Counted from the first letter of the stretch, positions 43,254 through 51,581 are shown. The stretch: DNA of 58,791 bases from Candidatus Thorarchaeota archaeon (GCA_016839445.1 JAEOUG010000046.1:1-58791); one strand, 5' to 3'. Numbers and translations are program-made. The notes: generated by a model from the sequence alone, not told the origin.

Positions 43254-44453
43254 ATGACCGTACAGAGAGAGTACACAGAGGGTTCGACAACCTTCCTCAG
43301 CGCAGATGTGGACCACTACAGTCAGGAAAAGGGTCAGCCCACAACAAGCATGCCAGTCTTCTACAATCCCAGGATGCGACTGAATCGAGACATCTCTGTG
43401 CTCATGCTCTCTGCGTATCTGACTGAAACCCCTTTGAAGAATATCTGCGAACCGCTTACAGGATCGGGTGTGAGAACGCTGAGGTACCTCAATGAGTGCG
43501 AGGGGGACTTCAAGGCGAAGATGTTTGACGCGAATCCCCAAGCGATTGAGTTTGCCAAGAGGAATCTAGAACGCCTCGCCCTCACAGACCGTGCCGAAAC
43601 CCGGGTCGGAGATGCAAAGGTTCTGCTCCTGACTGAGTCAAGAGAATCTAGATTCGACTTCGTCGACATCGATCCCTTCGGTTCGCCAGCTCCATACCTG
43701 AATGCAGCGGTACAGTCACTAGATCCGAATGGAGGGCTCCTGGCAGCCACTGCCACAGACATGCCCGCTCTATGTGGTGTGTATCCAAAGGTATCTCTGA
43801 GAAAGTACGGAGGTGTTTCAATCAGAGCTCCCTTTGTGCATGAGATTGCCGTAAGGCTCCTTTTGGGGCACGTCTATCGAGTTGCGGGTTCCAATGACCG
43901 CGCGATGGCTCCCTTAGCCGTTCTCAGCAGAGACCACTACATCAGAATCTGGGCTAGGATTGTGGCGGACAGGAGGTTGTCGAACCGTCAGACAACGAAT
44001 CTTGGCATGATCCAATACTGCCCCAAGTGCATGAGGTCCATAAGCGTGCCAATAGGTGCCAGTGTGAAGGAGTTCGAACATGCGTCGGATTGCGATGGAA
44101 AGCGGCAGGAAGCCGGGCCTCTCTGGATTGGGAAACTATACGAACCGAAGTTCCTTGATGCAGCTACAGGAATCCTTCAGAAACTGAATCTCTCAATCTA
44201 TCATCGGAAGATGGCAGATATCGTTGAGAGAATAACAGATGAGCAAGCCCTTACAGGTAAGACGTTCATAGATCTACACGCTCTCTGCGACCTCCACAAC
44301 ATCACAGCGCCGAAGAATGTGGACGTGATTGATGGATTGCACGAGGCGGGACATAGTGCAACAAGAACCCATTTCAGTACAACAGCCATACGGACGGACG
44401 CACCAGCAGATGTTGTTGCAGAAATCGTGAAGACCATTGTGAGTAGTAGGTGA
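43254..44453 (+). CDS. trm1: tRNA (guanine26-N2)-dimethyltransferase
   Basis: This 399-residue enzyme matches archaeal Trm1. It has EGSTTFLSADVDHYSQEKG, the SAM motif EPLTGSGVRTLRYLNE (about residues 64-79), VDIDPFGSPAPYLNA with the catalytic DPFG, and a C-terminal zinc segment (QYCPKCMRS, then HASDCDGK). It dimethylates G26 of tRNA. It is followed after 6 bases by an FtsJ-type gene whose AGGTGA site includes the trm1 stop, so RNA-modification genes are coupled here. Confidence 0.95.
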   Translation: MTVQREYTEGSTTFLSADVDHYSQEKGQPTTSMPVFYNPRMRLNRDISVLMLSAYLTETPLKNICEPLTGSGVRTLRYLNECEGDFKAKMFDANPQAIEFAKRNLERLALTDRAETRVGDAKVLLLTESRESRFDFVDIDPFGSPAPYLNAAVQSLDPNGGLLAATATDMPALCGVYPKVSLRKYGGVSIRAPFVHEIAVRLLLGHVYRVAGSNDRAMAPLAVLSRDHYIRIWARIVADRRLSNRQTTNLGMIQYCPKCMRSISVPIGASVKEFEHASDCDGKRQEAGPLWIGKLYEPKFLDAATGILQKLNLSIYHRKMADIVERITDEQALTGKTFIDLHALCDLHNITAPKNVDVIDGLHEAGHSATRTHFSTTAIRTDAPADVVAEIVKTIVSSR

Positions 44454-44459
44454 GACCTG

Positions 44460-45089
44460 TTGGCGAGAAGAAGCGAAAAGGAGCGAAGAGGTGAGCACTA
44501 CTACAAGGCAGCTAAGAGCCAGGGGTACAGGAGTAGATCGGCATTCAAACTCAAGCAGATGATCAAGGGACACAAACTTCTCAAGGGAGTAGACCGAGTC
44601 GTAGAGCTCTGCTCGAGCCCTGGTGGATGGACTCAGGTTCTCAGAGAGTTGGACCCAAGTCTGGAGATTGTGGCCGTTGACCTCAATCCTATGCCTCCGC
44701 TCCAAGGGGTCAAGTTCATGCAGGGAGACATTCTCGATGCCAAGACAATGGACTCAATCAAGGCTCTTGTCGGCGGTTCGGCGGACCTTGTTCTCTCAGA
44801 TTGCTCTCCGAATGTTTCAGGTCAATGGGATCTAGATGTGGCAAGACAGCTGAGCTTGGTGGAACGCACTCTTTCAATTGCAGAAGAAATACTCTCCCCT
44901 GAGGGGAAGGCCATTGCGAAGGTCTTCCAAGGACCCGGATTCGAAGAGCTCCTTCAGGATGCAAAAAGGAAGTTCAACTCTGTGAAGCTAATCAAGCCGC
45001 CGGCTTCTCGGAGAAAGAGCGCTGAAATCTACCTTCTTGTCACCGGGCCAAAGGAACGTAAATCAGAGGATGCAGAGCCAGAAAGCTAG
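44460..45089 (+). CDS. FtsJ/RlmE-type 2'-O-ribose methyltransferase
   Basis: This 209-residue protein has the RrmJ pattern: SRSAFKLKQM (catalytic Lys), VVELCSSPGGWTQVL (SAM), VLSDCSPNVSG (catalytic Asp), AIAKVFQGPG (second Lys) and SAEIYLL (Glu), completing the K-D-K-E tetrad. It would methylate 23S rRNA U2552 or a tRNA. Start is TTG 44460. The final residues overlap the next, opposite-strand gene by 4 bases at their stops. Confidence 0.92.
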   Translation: MARRSEKERRGEHYYKAAKSQGYRSRSAFKLKQMIKGHKLLKGVDRVVELCSSPGGWTQVLRELDPSLEIVAVDLNPMPPLQGVKFMQGDILDAKTMDSIKALVGGSADLVLSDCSPNVSGQWDLDVARQLSLVERTLSIAEEILSPEGKAIAKVFQGPGFEELLQDAKRKFNSVKLIKPPASRRKSAEIYLLVTGPKERKSEDAEPES

Positions 45090-45430
45090 ACTACTACTGC
45101 ATGCATCCACTCTTCGAATTCCTTGCAGGTCACTGGAGAATCTGGCTGTCGTATCCCGCATCTTCCTATTCGCATGCAGTGATAGCACGGACAGCCATCT
45201 ATGTCTGACAGACGGCCTGACTCGGACTCCTCAACTAGCGGCGTTCGGATCATGTATCTCTCATCTTCTGTTGTTTTTTGCACGATTCTTCCCTCGGAAG
45301 TCAAAGTCGTTATCGCCAAGGATATTTCCTTTGAGTCAACGCCAAGCCTGTTCACAAGTTCCTCGATGTTCAGACCGGCCTCACCAGCTGCCCTGAGGGC
45401 GCTAAAGACCTGGTCGACAACATCGTTCAT
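45086..45430 (-). CDS. RPC34/TFE-beta-like winged-helix protein with Cys cluster
   Basis: This protein of about 114 residues has an N-terminal winged helix (VVDQVFSALRAAGEAGLNIEELVNRLGVDS, then a wing ending YMIRTPL). A C-terminal cysteine group follows, CPCYHCMRIGRCG to C102, of the type that holds an Fe-S cluster in archaeal TFE-beta and human RPC39. TFE-beta stabilises the open archaeal transcription initiation complex. I chose ATG 45430 with AAAGGTC upstream; GTG 45454 is possible. A TTTAAATA box lies near 45486-45493. Confidence 0.65.
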   Translation of the reverse strand: MNDVVDQVFSALRAAGEAGLNIEELVNRLGVDSKEISLAITTLTSEGRIVQKTTEDERYMIRTPLVEESESGRLSDIDGCPCYHCMRIGRCGIRQPDSPVTCKEFEEWMHAVVV

Positions 45431-45485
45431 TGAAATGACCTTTGGAATAGACACGTGGCAATAGTGGACAGACTACATCGACCGA

Positions 45486-45493
45486 TATTTAAA
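45486..45493 (-). promoter_or_regulatory. TATA box near the TFE-beta-like gene
   Basis: The minus strand reads CGAAATTTAAATATCG, with a strong TTTAAATA core about 25 bases before a probable start near 45462. This gives a leader of about 30 bases to ATG 45430. Confidence 0.6.
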
Positions 45494-45562
45494 TTTCGGA
45501 AGCTGCTAGGCAGAATTGCAGCGCGCAGTATTGGAAGAAACACGGATGCTCACTTGTGTACA

Positions 45563-45799
45563 TCATTCCTTGACCAGATAGAGCATCTGACCAACGAGTT
45601 TCTGAGGGTCAATGTTCCCTTTCGGCCTGATAGAAACAAACGGGGACTTCACTGGGCCAAAGACATCGATTATGATTCCTATCTCTTGGGCCTTCTTGTC
45701 GAGCACTCTAGCCTGTTTTCCCATAGGGGGTGTCTTGTCAGTACGCAGCACAAGGGACCCGCGTGAAGAAACATGTAGAACCTTACCCAGTCGTCTCAC
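45563..45799 (-). CDS. gar1: H/ACA RNP protein Gar1
   Basis: This 78-residue protein fits archaeal Gar1: RRLGKVLHVSSRGSLVLR, the conserved core ARVLDKKAQEIGIIIDVFGPV and SPFVSIRPKG. Gar1 helps H/ACA guide RNPs make pseudouridine. A GAGGTGG site and the GTG at 45799 set the start. A longer frame upstream runs through the SRP19 gene in another phase and is a shadow. It is 19 bases after SRP19 on the same strand. Confidence 0.88.
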   Translation of the reverse strand: MRRLGKVLHVSSRGSLVLRTDKTPPMGKQARVLDKKAQEIGIIIDVFGPVKSPFVSIRPKGNIDPQKLVGQMLYLVKE

Positions 45800-45818
45800 A
45801 GAACCACCTCGTATTAGG

Positions 45819-46172
45819 CTACTTTCGGACCTTCTTCCGCTTGCCTTTCTTCTTCTGTGCCTGGGCGCGCGCGGACTCTCGCTGTGCCACTGCTCTACGC
45901 ACACCCTTCGCCAGCATGAGCAGAAGCCGCTTCTTCTTGTGTCCTTCAGGGTTTGTGAGGACCACGTAGCCGCGCTTCTCGGACCAGCTCTTCGGGTAGC
46001 GTTTGGCTTGCTCCACCTTGTATTCAAACCCTGTTGATTTGGCTGCGGCCTCAAGAACCTCGATGTTCACGTTCTCAGCAGCGAGATTGGCCGGAATCTT
46101 CCGCCCCTCTTCTCTCGAGTAGTTCTTCTCAAAGTACGCGGGCCAAAAGATTACTCCGTCTCGCTTCCTCAT
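45819..46172 (-). CDS. srp19: signal recognition particle protein SRP19
   Basis: This 117-residue basic protein is a full-length archaeal SRP19. It starts MRKRDGVIFWPAYFEKNYSREEGRKIP and has WSEKRGYVVLTNPEGHKKK and a lysine-rich tail. SRP19 binds 7S RNA and prepares it for SRP54, for membrane protein targeting. It is followed by gar1 in the same orientation. Its promoter region (46173-46318) shows no strong TATA. Confidence 0.93.
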   Translation of the reverse strand: MRKRDGVIFWPAYFEKNYSREEGRKIPANLAAENVNIEVLEAAAKSTGFEYKVEQAKRYPKSWSEKRGYVVLTNPEGHKKKRLLLMLAKGVRRAVAQRESARAQAQKKKGKRKKVRK

Positions 46173-46318
46173 ACAGGTATCAACTCGGGTCTTCTTTGTA
46201 CATCCCCTCCCGTTGGTCTTTTTACCTTTCGCATCCGTCTTTGGGAATCAGAGCCGTGGAGAACTTCATAAGTGATGCAGACTGCATCGTGGACAGCCAG
46301 AGAAGAGGATGACATACG

Positions 46319-46798
46319 ATGACCCGGAAGAGCAAGGACGTGTACTTTCTTGAGATTGCAGATCTAGTGTCTTCAAGGAGTACTTGCATCAGGAATCAGG
46401 TAGGTGCGGTCATCGTAAAGGAGTCACAGATACTTAGCACTGGATACAACGGTGCACCCAAGGGGCTACCGCACTGCGAGGATGTGGGCTGCATTCGTAA
46501 TGAGATGGGAGTGAAGCCAGGAGAGAGGCATGAACTCTGTCGAGGACTACACGCGGAGCAGAACGCGATAATCCAGGCAGCCTACCATGGCGTCAGTGTG
46601 AGGGATGCAGTCATCTACTGCACGACAAGGCCCTGCAGTATCTGTACAAAGATGATAATCAATGCAGGAATTCGAGAGATTGTCTACATAGAGGAGTACA
46701 AGGACGAGCTTGCGGGTCAGCTTGTGAAGGAGGCAGGCTTGACCCTCCGTCATGTGGATGTGCCAAGGAGCTATGGCAGGAACTCGAATTCTGATTAG
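46319..46798 (+). CDS. dCMP deaminase family protein
   Basis: This 159-residue zinc deaminase has HAEQNAI (His-x-Glu, zinc and catalytic Glu) and [11 protein letters not shown] (PCxxC zinc Cys) with the family N terminus [18 protein letters not shown]. It converts dCMP to dUMP, supplying thymidylate synthesis, and fits with the adjacent pyrB. A GAGGATGA site precedes the ATG. PyrB follows about 65 bases later. Confidence 0.92.
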   Translation: MTRKSKDVYFLEIADLVSSRSTCIRNQVGAVIVKESQILSTGYNGAPKGLPHCEDVGCIRNEMGVKPGERHELCRGLHAEQNAIIQAAYHGVSVRDAVIYCTTRPCSICTKMIINAGIREIVYIEEYKDELAGQLVKEAGLTLRHVDVPRSYGRNSNSD

Positions 46799-46863
46799 CT
46801 AGTGAGAATTCTGGAAAGCTTAAAGAGGATAGGAAGTCGCCTCCGCCAAAGGTGGATTCCAGA

Positions 46864-47778
46864 ATGGGAGAACTCCGCAATCTGATTAGCATGCAGGATC
46901 TTGACAGGAAGCGTATTGACCAGATTCTTAGCGTTGCGGCAGAGATGGAAGCAGTCGCTGTGAAGAGGAGCAGAATCCTGGAATCCAAGATCATGGCAAC
47001 CCTGTTCTTCGAACCCTCAACTCGCACTCGGCTGTCTTTCGAGAGCGCCATGCTTCGCCTGGGGGGAAGCGTCCTTGGTTTCGCCGAGGCAGGTACATCC
47101 AGCGCAGGAGGAAAGGGAGAAACACTGGCGGACACTATACGGACTGTTGAGAGATATGCCGATGTCATTGTGATACGACACCCCTTGGACGGGTCAGCAA
47201 GAGTGTCGGCCGAGTTCTCGTCGGTGCCAGTCATCAATGCGGGCAGTGGCTCCGAAGAGCATCCAACTCAAGCACTGCTTGATCTCTACTCGATTAAGAA
47301 ACTCAAGGGGAAGATAGATGGGCTCTCGATATCATTGTGCGGGGACCTCAAGTATGGCAGGACCGTCCACTCACTGGGTATGGGACTAAGTCTCTATGAT
47401 GTCACGATAAAGCTCGCCGCCCCTCAGGCGCTCAGAATGAAACCCGCCATCATTGATGAGATGAAGAAAGCTGGAGTCAACGTAGTGGAAGTGGACAATG
47501 TAGAAGATGCTGTCAAGGATGTTGATGTCATCTATATGACGAGAATCCAGAAAGAGAGGTTCCCAGACATCAGAGAGTACGACAAGGTCAAGGGAAGATT
47601 CAGACTCACAAGCGAGCACCTGCCATTGATGAGAGAGGACGCTGTGATTCTCCATCCCCTTCCAAGAGTCGATGAGCTAGATGCCGAAATCGACAACACG
47701 CCGCATGCCAAGTACTTCGACCAAGTCTACAGCGGCGTTATTCTGAGAATGGCCATACTCAAGATGATTCTGACCTAG
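46864..47778 (+). CDS. pyrB: aspartate carbamoyltransferase catalytic chain
   Basis: This 304-residue enzyme has the carbamoyl-phosphate site FFEPSTRTRLSFESAM (about residues 46-61), SSAGGKGETLADTI, EEHPTQALLDLYS, and the closing HPLPRVDELDAEID. It makes carbamoyl aspartate in pyrimidine synthesis. A GGTGG site supports ATG 46864; the GTG at 46852 is part of it. No pyrI regulatory chain follows; the next gene is convergent. Confidence 0.95.
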   Translation: MGELRNLISMQDLDRKRIDQILSVAAEMEAVAVKRSRILESKIMATLFFEPSTRTRLSFESAMLRLGGSVLGFAEAGTSSAGGKGETLADTIRTVERYADVIVIRHPLDGSARVSAEFSSVPVINAGSGSEEHPTQALLDLYSIKKLKGKIDGLSISLCGDLKYGRTVHSLGMGLSLYDVTIKLAAPQALRMKPAIIDEMKKAGVNVVEVDNVEDAVKDVDVIYMTRIQKERFPDIREYDKVKGRFRLTSEHLPLMREDAVILHPLPRVDELDAEIDNTPHAKYFDQVYSGVILRMAILKMILT

Positions 47779-48500
47779 GAGGGGTCCGTTCCCCGGAGTT
47801 CCTTGATGAGTAGGTCAAGGTTCGCAATCTTGCTTACTGCGAGCGGGATACGCATCTGATCAGCTAGCTCAATGGCAAGCCTATCTACCTCACCCACGCC
47901 GTGCAAGACCACCAGAGATGGTTTGAACTCCTGAGACTTAATTGCTATCATGGGAGCTCTTCCGGTGTTCACCTTTGTAAAGAGAAGACAACGTTCTGTC
48001 GTTGCGCCGAAAAGCTTCAGGAAGGCGTCGCTATCGAGTTCTTTGACAGCTCTCTCGACGTCTACAAGAGTATAACCGAAGATCTCACGGTCCAGATGTT
48101 TCTCGCCAGCCAGGACTGTGCACTTCAGGCGCTTGCAGAACTCCCTCCCCTTTAGTGGAGAGGTGAAGTCAGCCATGGCAAGCACGATGTTAAGGTCAAC
48201 AAGACTCACATCCATCAGCCTGACGAATGCGGACACCACCTGCCCACCGTTCCGTTCATCCAGTGTGAGGAGGGAGTGCACAAAACGGCGAATCGTAGAA
48301 GTTCCAGGAGATTTCCTTCTCCCTGACTCGTAGTCGCTTATCACGCTGGGACTGATACCGAGATGCTCGGCGAGTACAATCTGTGGAAGCCTGAATCGTT
48401 CGCGCCACATCTTCATGGTCTGACCGGGGGTGTCGGACAGTGCAATCTCCCCTGCGATTCTCCGGGCAAGCCGGTCTCGAACCGACGACTGATACGACAT
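47775..48500 (-). CDS. XRE-type regulator with large C-terminal domain
   Basis: This 241-residue protein carries a helix-turn-helix near residues 27-65 (MKMWRERFRLPQIVLAEHLGISPSVISDYESGRRKSPG) and a C-terminal part of about 175 residues with TVLAGEKHLDREIFGYTLVDVERAV. The C-terminal domain may bind a ligand or drive oligomerisation. The architecture is known in archaeal transcription regulators, but the ligand is unknown. It is convergent with pyrB, and a 16-base palindrome lies 35 bases upstream of its start. Confidence 0.85.
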   Translation of the reverse strand: MSYQSSVRDRLARRIAGEIALSDTPGQTMKMWRERFRLPQIVLAEHLGISPSVISDYESGRRKSPGTSTIRRFVHSLLTLDERNGGQVVSAFVRLMDVSLVDLNIVLAMADFTSPLKGREFCKRLKCTVLAGEKHLDREIFGYTLVDVERAVKELDSDAFLKLFGATTERCLLFTKVNTGRAPMIAIKSQEFKPSLVVLHGVGEVDRLAIELADQMRIPLAVSKIANLDLLIKELRGTDPS

Positions 48501-48534
48501 TGCCTTCGAGGCGCCATGGCTTGAACATAAGGAT

Positions 48535-48550
48535 TTCGACTATTGTCGAA
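48535..48550. promoter_or_regulatory. candidate operator palindrome of the XRE regulator
   Basis: TTCGAC-TATT-GTCGAA is a perfect 6-bp dyad with a 4-base centre, located 35-50 bases upstream of the XRE gene's ATG. A half-site TCGAC follows at about 48562-48566. This is where an autoregulatory operator would be expected. Confidence 0.5.
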
Positions 48551-48600
48551 GTATGCCGAAATCGACTGGTCTGGAACACCTCTGGCAGGCTCCTAGAAGC

Positions 48601-48634
48601 GTTTTCCGTAGATGTGGAAAACTATAGTGACGTC
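48601..48634. other. additional dyads between the XRE gene and tRNA-Pro
   Basis: GTTTTCC (48601-48607) and GGAAAAC (48616-48622) form a perfect 7-bp stem with an 8-base loop. The palindrome TGACGTCA follows at 48627-48634. These may act as a transcription end signal for tRNA-Pro or as further regulator sites; motif evidence only. Confidence 0.4.
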
Positions 48635-48682
48635 AACTGACGATTCTGGTGATGGTTTCACGGACTACGACAAGAAGAGGAA

Positions 48683-48789
48683 TGGTGGGCCGGCCCGGAT
48701 TTGAACCGGGGATCCCCTGGAGTCTTGCCAGCGAACGATTGTCCGCAAGACCCAAACCAGGAATCATAGCCAAGCTAGACCACCGACCC
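48683..48789 (-). tRNA. tRNA-Pro(UGG) with 29-nt intron
   Basis: Acceptor GGGTCGG pairs with CCGGCCC (one U-G), anticodon stem CCTGG with CCAGG, and T stem CCCGG with CCGGG. The loop TTTGGG gives anticodon UGG (proline). The intron 48722-48750 after position 37 contains a TCTTGC...GCAAGA hairpin. The CCA is encoded at 48683-48685. A TATA (CTTATAACC) lies near 48832-48840. Confidence 0.92.
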
Positions 48790-48898
48790 ATGTCCAAGAA
48801 ATCGTGGTCGTGACGCCCACCCCAGTACTGAGGTTATAAGAATATTGGATGTCGCGGGGTCCGATAGCAATAGAATCATAACCTTACTCACAGACTCT

Positions 48899-49123
48899 AT
48901 GATGATACAGATGAGCCTGCTAGGTCCAGATGACTTCGACTTGACGAGGAAGGAGCGAGCCAAGAAGCTGGCCAAGGATCTTTCCCCTGCCGTACAGCGA
49001 AGCATCGAGCAATGGCTGGACCACTTAGATGACGACGAAGCCCTCAGGCGAATCTCCGAACTTGTAGGACCGGAGAAGGCACGACTCATCATGGCCAAGA
49101 AAAGACTACAGGCACATGACTGA
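48899..49123 (+). CDS. small acidic helical protein, unknown
   Basis: This protein of about 74 residues from ATG 48899 (TTG 48845 gives 92) is rich in Lys, Asp and Glu and predicted fully helical, with RKERAKKLAKDLSPAVQRSIEQWLDHLDDDEALRRISELVGPEKARLIM. I do not recognise a family. A TATA-like TTATAAG at 48834-48840 would place transcription near 48860, favouring the shorter form. It may be cotranscribed with the small membrane protein that follows. Confidence 0.5.
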   Translation: MMIQMSLLGPDDFDLTRKERAKKLAKDLSPAVQRSIEQWLDHLDDDEALRRISELVGPEKARLIMAKKRLQAHD

Positions 49124-49148
49124 ACTGGACTGCAGGAACTGACAATTG

Positions 49149-49505
49149 ATGAACCCTCTCGACAATCACCTCAACGATGATGAAGAAATCAGGAACTCCA
49201 TGGCGCTGATTCGCACCATTGAGGCCGAGAAGCGAACCTACTTGGCAGAGCTGAGAACGGGTATTGGCATACTGACAATCTCGTTGTCCCTGCTGACCAT
49301 TCTGATAGCCACATCGAACTACTACACAATTCAAGAGGTTCTCATGCATGTCATTGGGCTGGTCTTCGGGATTGTGCTAATGGGAGTAATCGGAGTCTAT
49401 CTCGCCATCCACTCACTAATCAAGCTCCGGGCTAAGGAACGCCTGAAGAGAGAGTCGTGTCTGACGACTGAAGAGATTGCCAAGCGTTACAATCACAGTC
49501 ATTGA
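49149..49505 (+). CDS. small two-helix membrane protein, unknown
   Basis: This 118-residue protein has a charged N-terminal helix (about residues 10-35, acidic and basic mixed, possible coiled coil), two transmembrane helices (about residues 38-58 and 68-92) and a basic tail. No known family was recognised. The start may be ATG 49149, or the TTG one codon before. It lies 25 bases after the small acidic protein on the same strand. Confidence 0.55.
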   Translation: MNPLDNHLNDDEEIRNSMALIRTIEAEKRTYLAELRTGIGILTISLSLLTILIATSNYYTIQEVLMHVIGLVFGIVLMGVIGVYLAIHSLIKLRAKERLKRESCLTTEEIAKRYNHSH

Positions 49506-49523
49506 GTAGATTCAGAAGGAAGA

Positions 49524-49631
49524 TGGAGCCCCAGGCGAGATTTGAACTCGCGGCCTCCTCCTGAGTGGGGCACAAACGAATTGATTGTGCCATACCAAGG
49601 AGGCGATCTAACCGGTCTAAGCTACTGGGGC
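49524..49631 (-). tRNA. tRNA-Thr(GGU) with 30-nt intron
   Basis: Acceptor GCCCCAG pairs perfectly with CTGGGGC, with U73 as in archaeal threonine tRNAs. Anticodon stem CCTCC pairs with GGAGG and T stem GCGAG with CTCGC. Loop bases TTGGTA give anticodon GGU. The intron 49563-49592 after position 37 contains a GGCACAA/TTGTGCC hairpin. The CCA is encoded. A TATA (CTTTATACC) lies near 49683-49691. Confidence 0.93.
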
Positions 49632-49719
49632 CTTGGTGTGACGAGCCACCGCTTCGTCATTTCGGATTCCGCATGATGAGATGGTATAAAGATTTCTACC
49701 AAGTACGAATTGTGAGAGG

Positions 49720-50616
49720 TCACTTCAACAAATCGTGAAGACCAATCTTGTACTTGCCGAGCTTTCCGCCGAAATTGCCCGCACTCACCTTCAGGACTCC
49801 TTCATGAGTACACACGGTATCGATGGCGGTCTTCATTGCGGCAGCCACAGCCTCCTCGTTCAACCCGTTGACGACAATCTCCATGACGAACTCGCATCCT
49901 TCCGGAACATGAGTGTCAGGAATGGCGGCACGGATAGTCGGACAATAGCGCTCATTCGTTGAGGCAAGTAGCCCTTTGTACTTGGAGGATGGTTTGGATC
50001 CGGAGCCAACAAGCCCACCTGGAAAAGGCGTGTATGCCCCCTCGACTTCCTCAATGGCACGGACTGCAGCCTTCCCGCTTGTCATCCCGGACTCCAGATT
50101 CTCACAGAAGTAGATGATGTTTCCTCCAGCAACTCCCTTTGTCCGGCCGAACTCATTCTGAACGACGAAGGTGCCGCTCATTCTGGGTATGAGCCAGAGT
50201 ACACGACCATCGATCGGTCCCTTCTTGATCTGGTGGCCATCTCCAAACAGCGAGATTTGCTTTCCGATGGAGTAGGACCCCCTAGGATCTGGTGTGTCGT
50301 CGAATGCACAGGCGGTAGGGCTCGTGAGCACACACTGACTAATCCTCGCCAGAAGCTGCTCCTCAAGTACTTCCTTCTTCGCCGCAGCGAAAATCACACG
50401 GACTCCCGGTCGACCATCCGGAGTTTCGTTAGCATCGAGAACACACTCGATGCCCGCCTCAACAGGACACATGATTATGGAGGTGCCGAATCCTGTTGCC
50501 TCCAAAGCTGTGGTCCGGGCCCAGTCCTCGTCAAAGGCAGTGATGATTGTGCGATTCATATGCATCCCAAAGGCTTCAGCAAAGGTGTCCTCAATCTCCA
50601 CGCCGTTGATCTCCAT
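49720..50616 (-). CDS. ftr: formylmethanofuran:tetrahydromethanopterin formyltransferase
   Basis: This 298-residue protein matches Ftr: MEINGVEIEDTFAEAFGMHMNRTIITA at the N terminus, ATGFGTSIIMCPVEAGIE, DGRPGVRVIFAA and PYTPFPGG-like TPFPGGLVGSGSKPSSKY. It moves the formyl group between methanofuran and H4MPT in the C1 branch of the Wood-Ljungdahl or a related pathway. It is divergent from fwdC-mch, which carry neighbouring steps. The ATG follows GGTGGC. Confidence 0.95.
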   Translation of the reverse strand: MEINGVEIEDTFAEAFGMHMNRTIITAFDEDWARTTALEATGFGTSIIMCPVEAGIECVLDANETPDGRPGVRVIFAAAKKEVLEEQLLARISQCVLTSPTACAFDDTPDPRGSYSIGKQISLFGDGHQIKKGPIDGRVLWLIPRMSGTFVVQNEFGRTKGVAGGNIIYFCENLESGMTSGKAAVRAIEEVEGAYTPFPGGLVGSGSKPSSKYKGLLASTNERYCPTIRAAIPDTHVPEGCEFVMEIVVNGLNEEAVAAAMKTAIDTVCTHEGVLKVSAGNFGGKLGKYKIGLHDLLK

Positions 50617-50720
50617 GGTAAGCCACCAGCAGACTTGTCCATGCTCAGGATGCTCTTTTCTCTGTTCCGTCGAGAGAACTGGGAGCCTTTATCTAAGGTG
50701 GCATCCATTCCAGGTCTGAT

Positions 50721-51581
50721 ATGCCTGTCACTCTCTCATTGGCTCATGCACTCGATCTACCCCTTGAAGCAGAGTGCATCATGCCGAGTACCTTCGCCGG
50801 AAAGAAGCTCGGAGAGATGAGGAGACTAGAAGTGTATCAGGGAAACCAGACCTTGACACTGGGAGACTTCTTCGACATCAGTGGAAGCGCGGGTAAGACT
50901 GCAGACTCAACGACAATCATTGTGGAGGGCGATCTTGAGAGAGTCAAGAGAATCGGACAGAAGATGGCGGGAGGGGCAATCCATGTCAGGGGCAACGCCG
51001 GAATGTATCTTGGTGCAGAGATGGCTTCGGGCCGCATCCATGTTTCAGGTTCCGTAGACTCCTGGGCAGCTGCAGAGATGAAGGGTGGGAACATCCAGAT
51101 TGAGGGAGATGCGGGCGACTACCTCTGTGCTGGCTACCGTGGCAGTTGGGAAGGCATGATGGGGGGCAGGGTGTATGTGGGAGGAAACGTAGGGCGTGAG
51201 ATGGCATCGCACATGCGACGAGGCTTCATTGCAGTAAGAGGGAATGTGGGGGCGCCGGCAGCCGCACGAATGATGGGAGGGACCATCATTGTGTCGGGGG
51301 ACATGGAGGACCGAATCGGAATACAGGCAACGCGAGGGATGATTGTCTGTCTTGGCTCGGTGAAGTCAATGCTTCCAACCTACAAGTTCAGCGGCACATC
51401 ACAGAGGGAGTTCATAGGCTACTACCTGAGGTATCTTCACTCACGGCGCCCAGACTTCTTGACTAAGACGATTGGTTCCGGCGAGCGATGGATGAAGTTT
51501 CTAGGGGACTTCGCGGAAGAGAACACATACGAAGAAATATACCTTCGAGATGCCGCGAACAGGCACCTTCTGTCTAGGTGA
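50721..51581 (+). CDS. fwdC: formylmethanofuran dehydrogenase subunit C
   Basis: This 286-residue protein has the long right-handed beta-helix of GltB/FwdC: repeated Gly-rich turns such as GGAIHVRGNAGMYLGAEMASG, GNIQIEGDAGDYLCAGYRG and GRVYVGGNVG. FwdC is a structural subunit of the tungsten/molybdenum complex that fixes CO2 onto methanofuran. Other fwd subunits are not in the window. A TATA (CCTTTATCTAAGG) lies near 50687-50699. It is followed by mch, whose ribosome-binding site overlaps its stop. Confidence 0.93.
   Translation: MPVTLSLAHALDLPLEAECIMPSTFAGKKLGEMRRLEVYQGNQTLTLGDFFDISGSAGKTADSTTIIVEGDLERVKRIGQKMAGGAIHVRGNAGMYLGAEMASGRIHVSGSVDSWAAAEMKGGNIQIEGDAGDYLCAGYRGSWEGMMGGRVYVGGNVGREMASHMRRGFIAVRGNVGAPAAARMMGGTIIVSGDMEDRIGIQATRGMIVCLGSVKSMLPTYKFSGTSQREFIGYYLRYLHSRRPDFLTKTIGSGERWMKFLGDFAEENTYEEIYLRDAANRHLLSR

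Noticed and set aside
45800..46054. Long N-terminal part of the Gar1 frame
   Set aside because: Runs through SRP19 in another phase; the GTG at 45799 has a ribosome-binding site and gives a normal Gar1 length.
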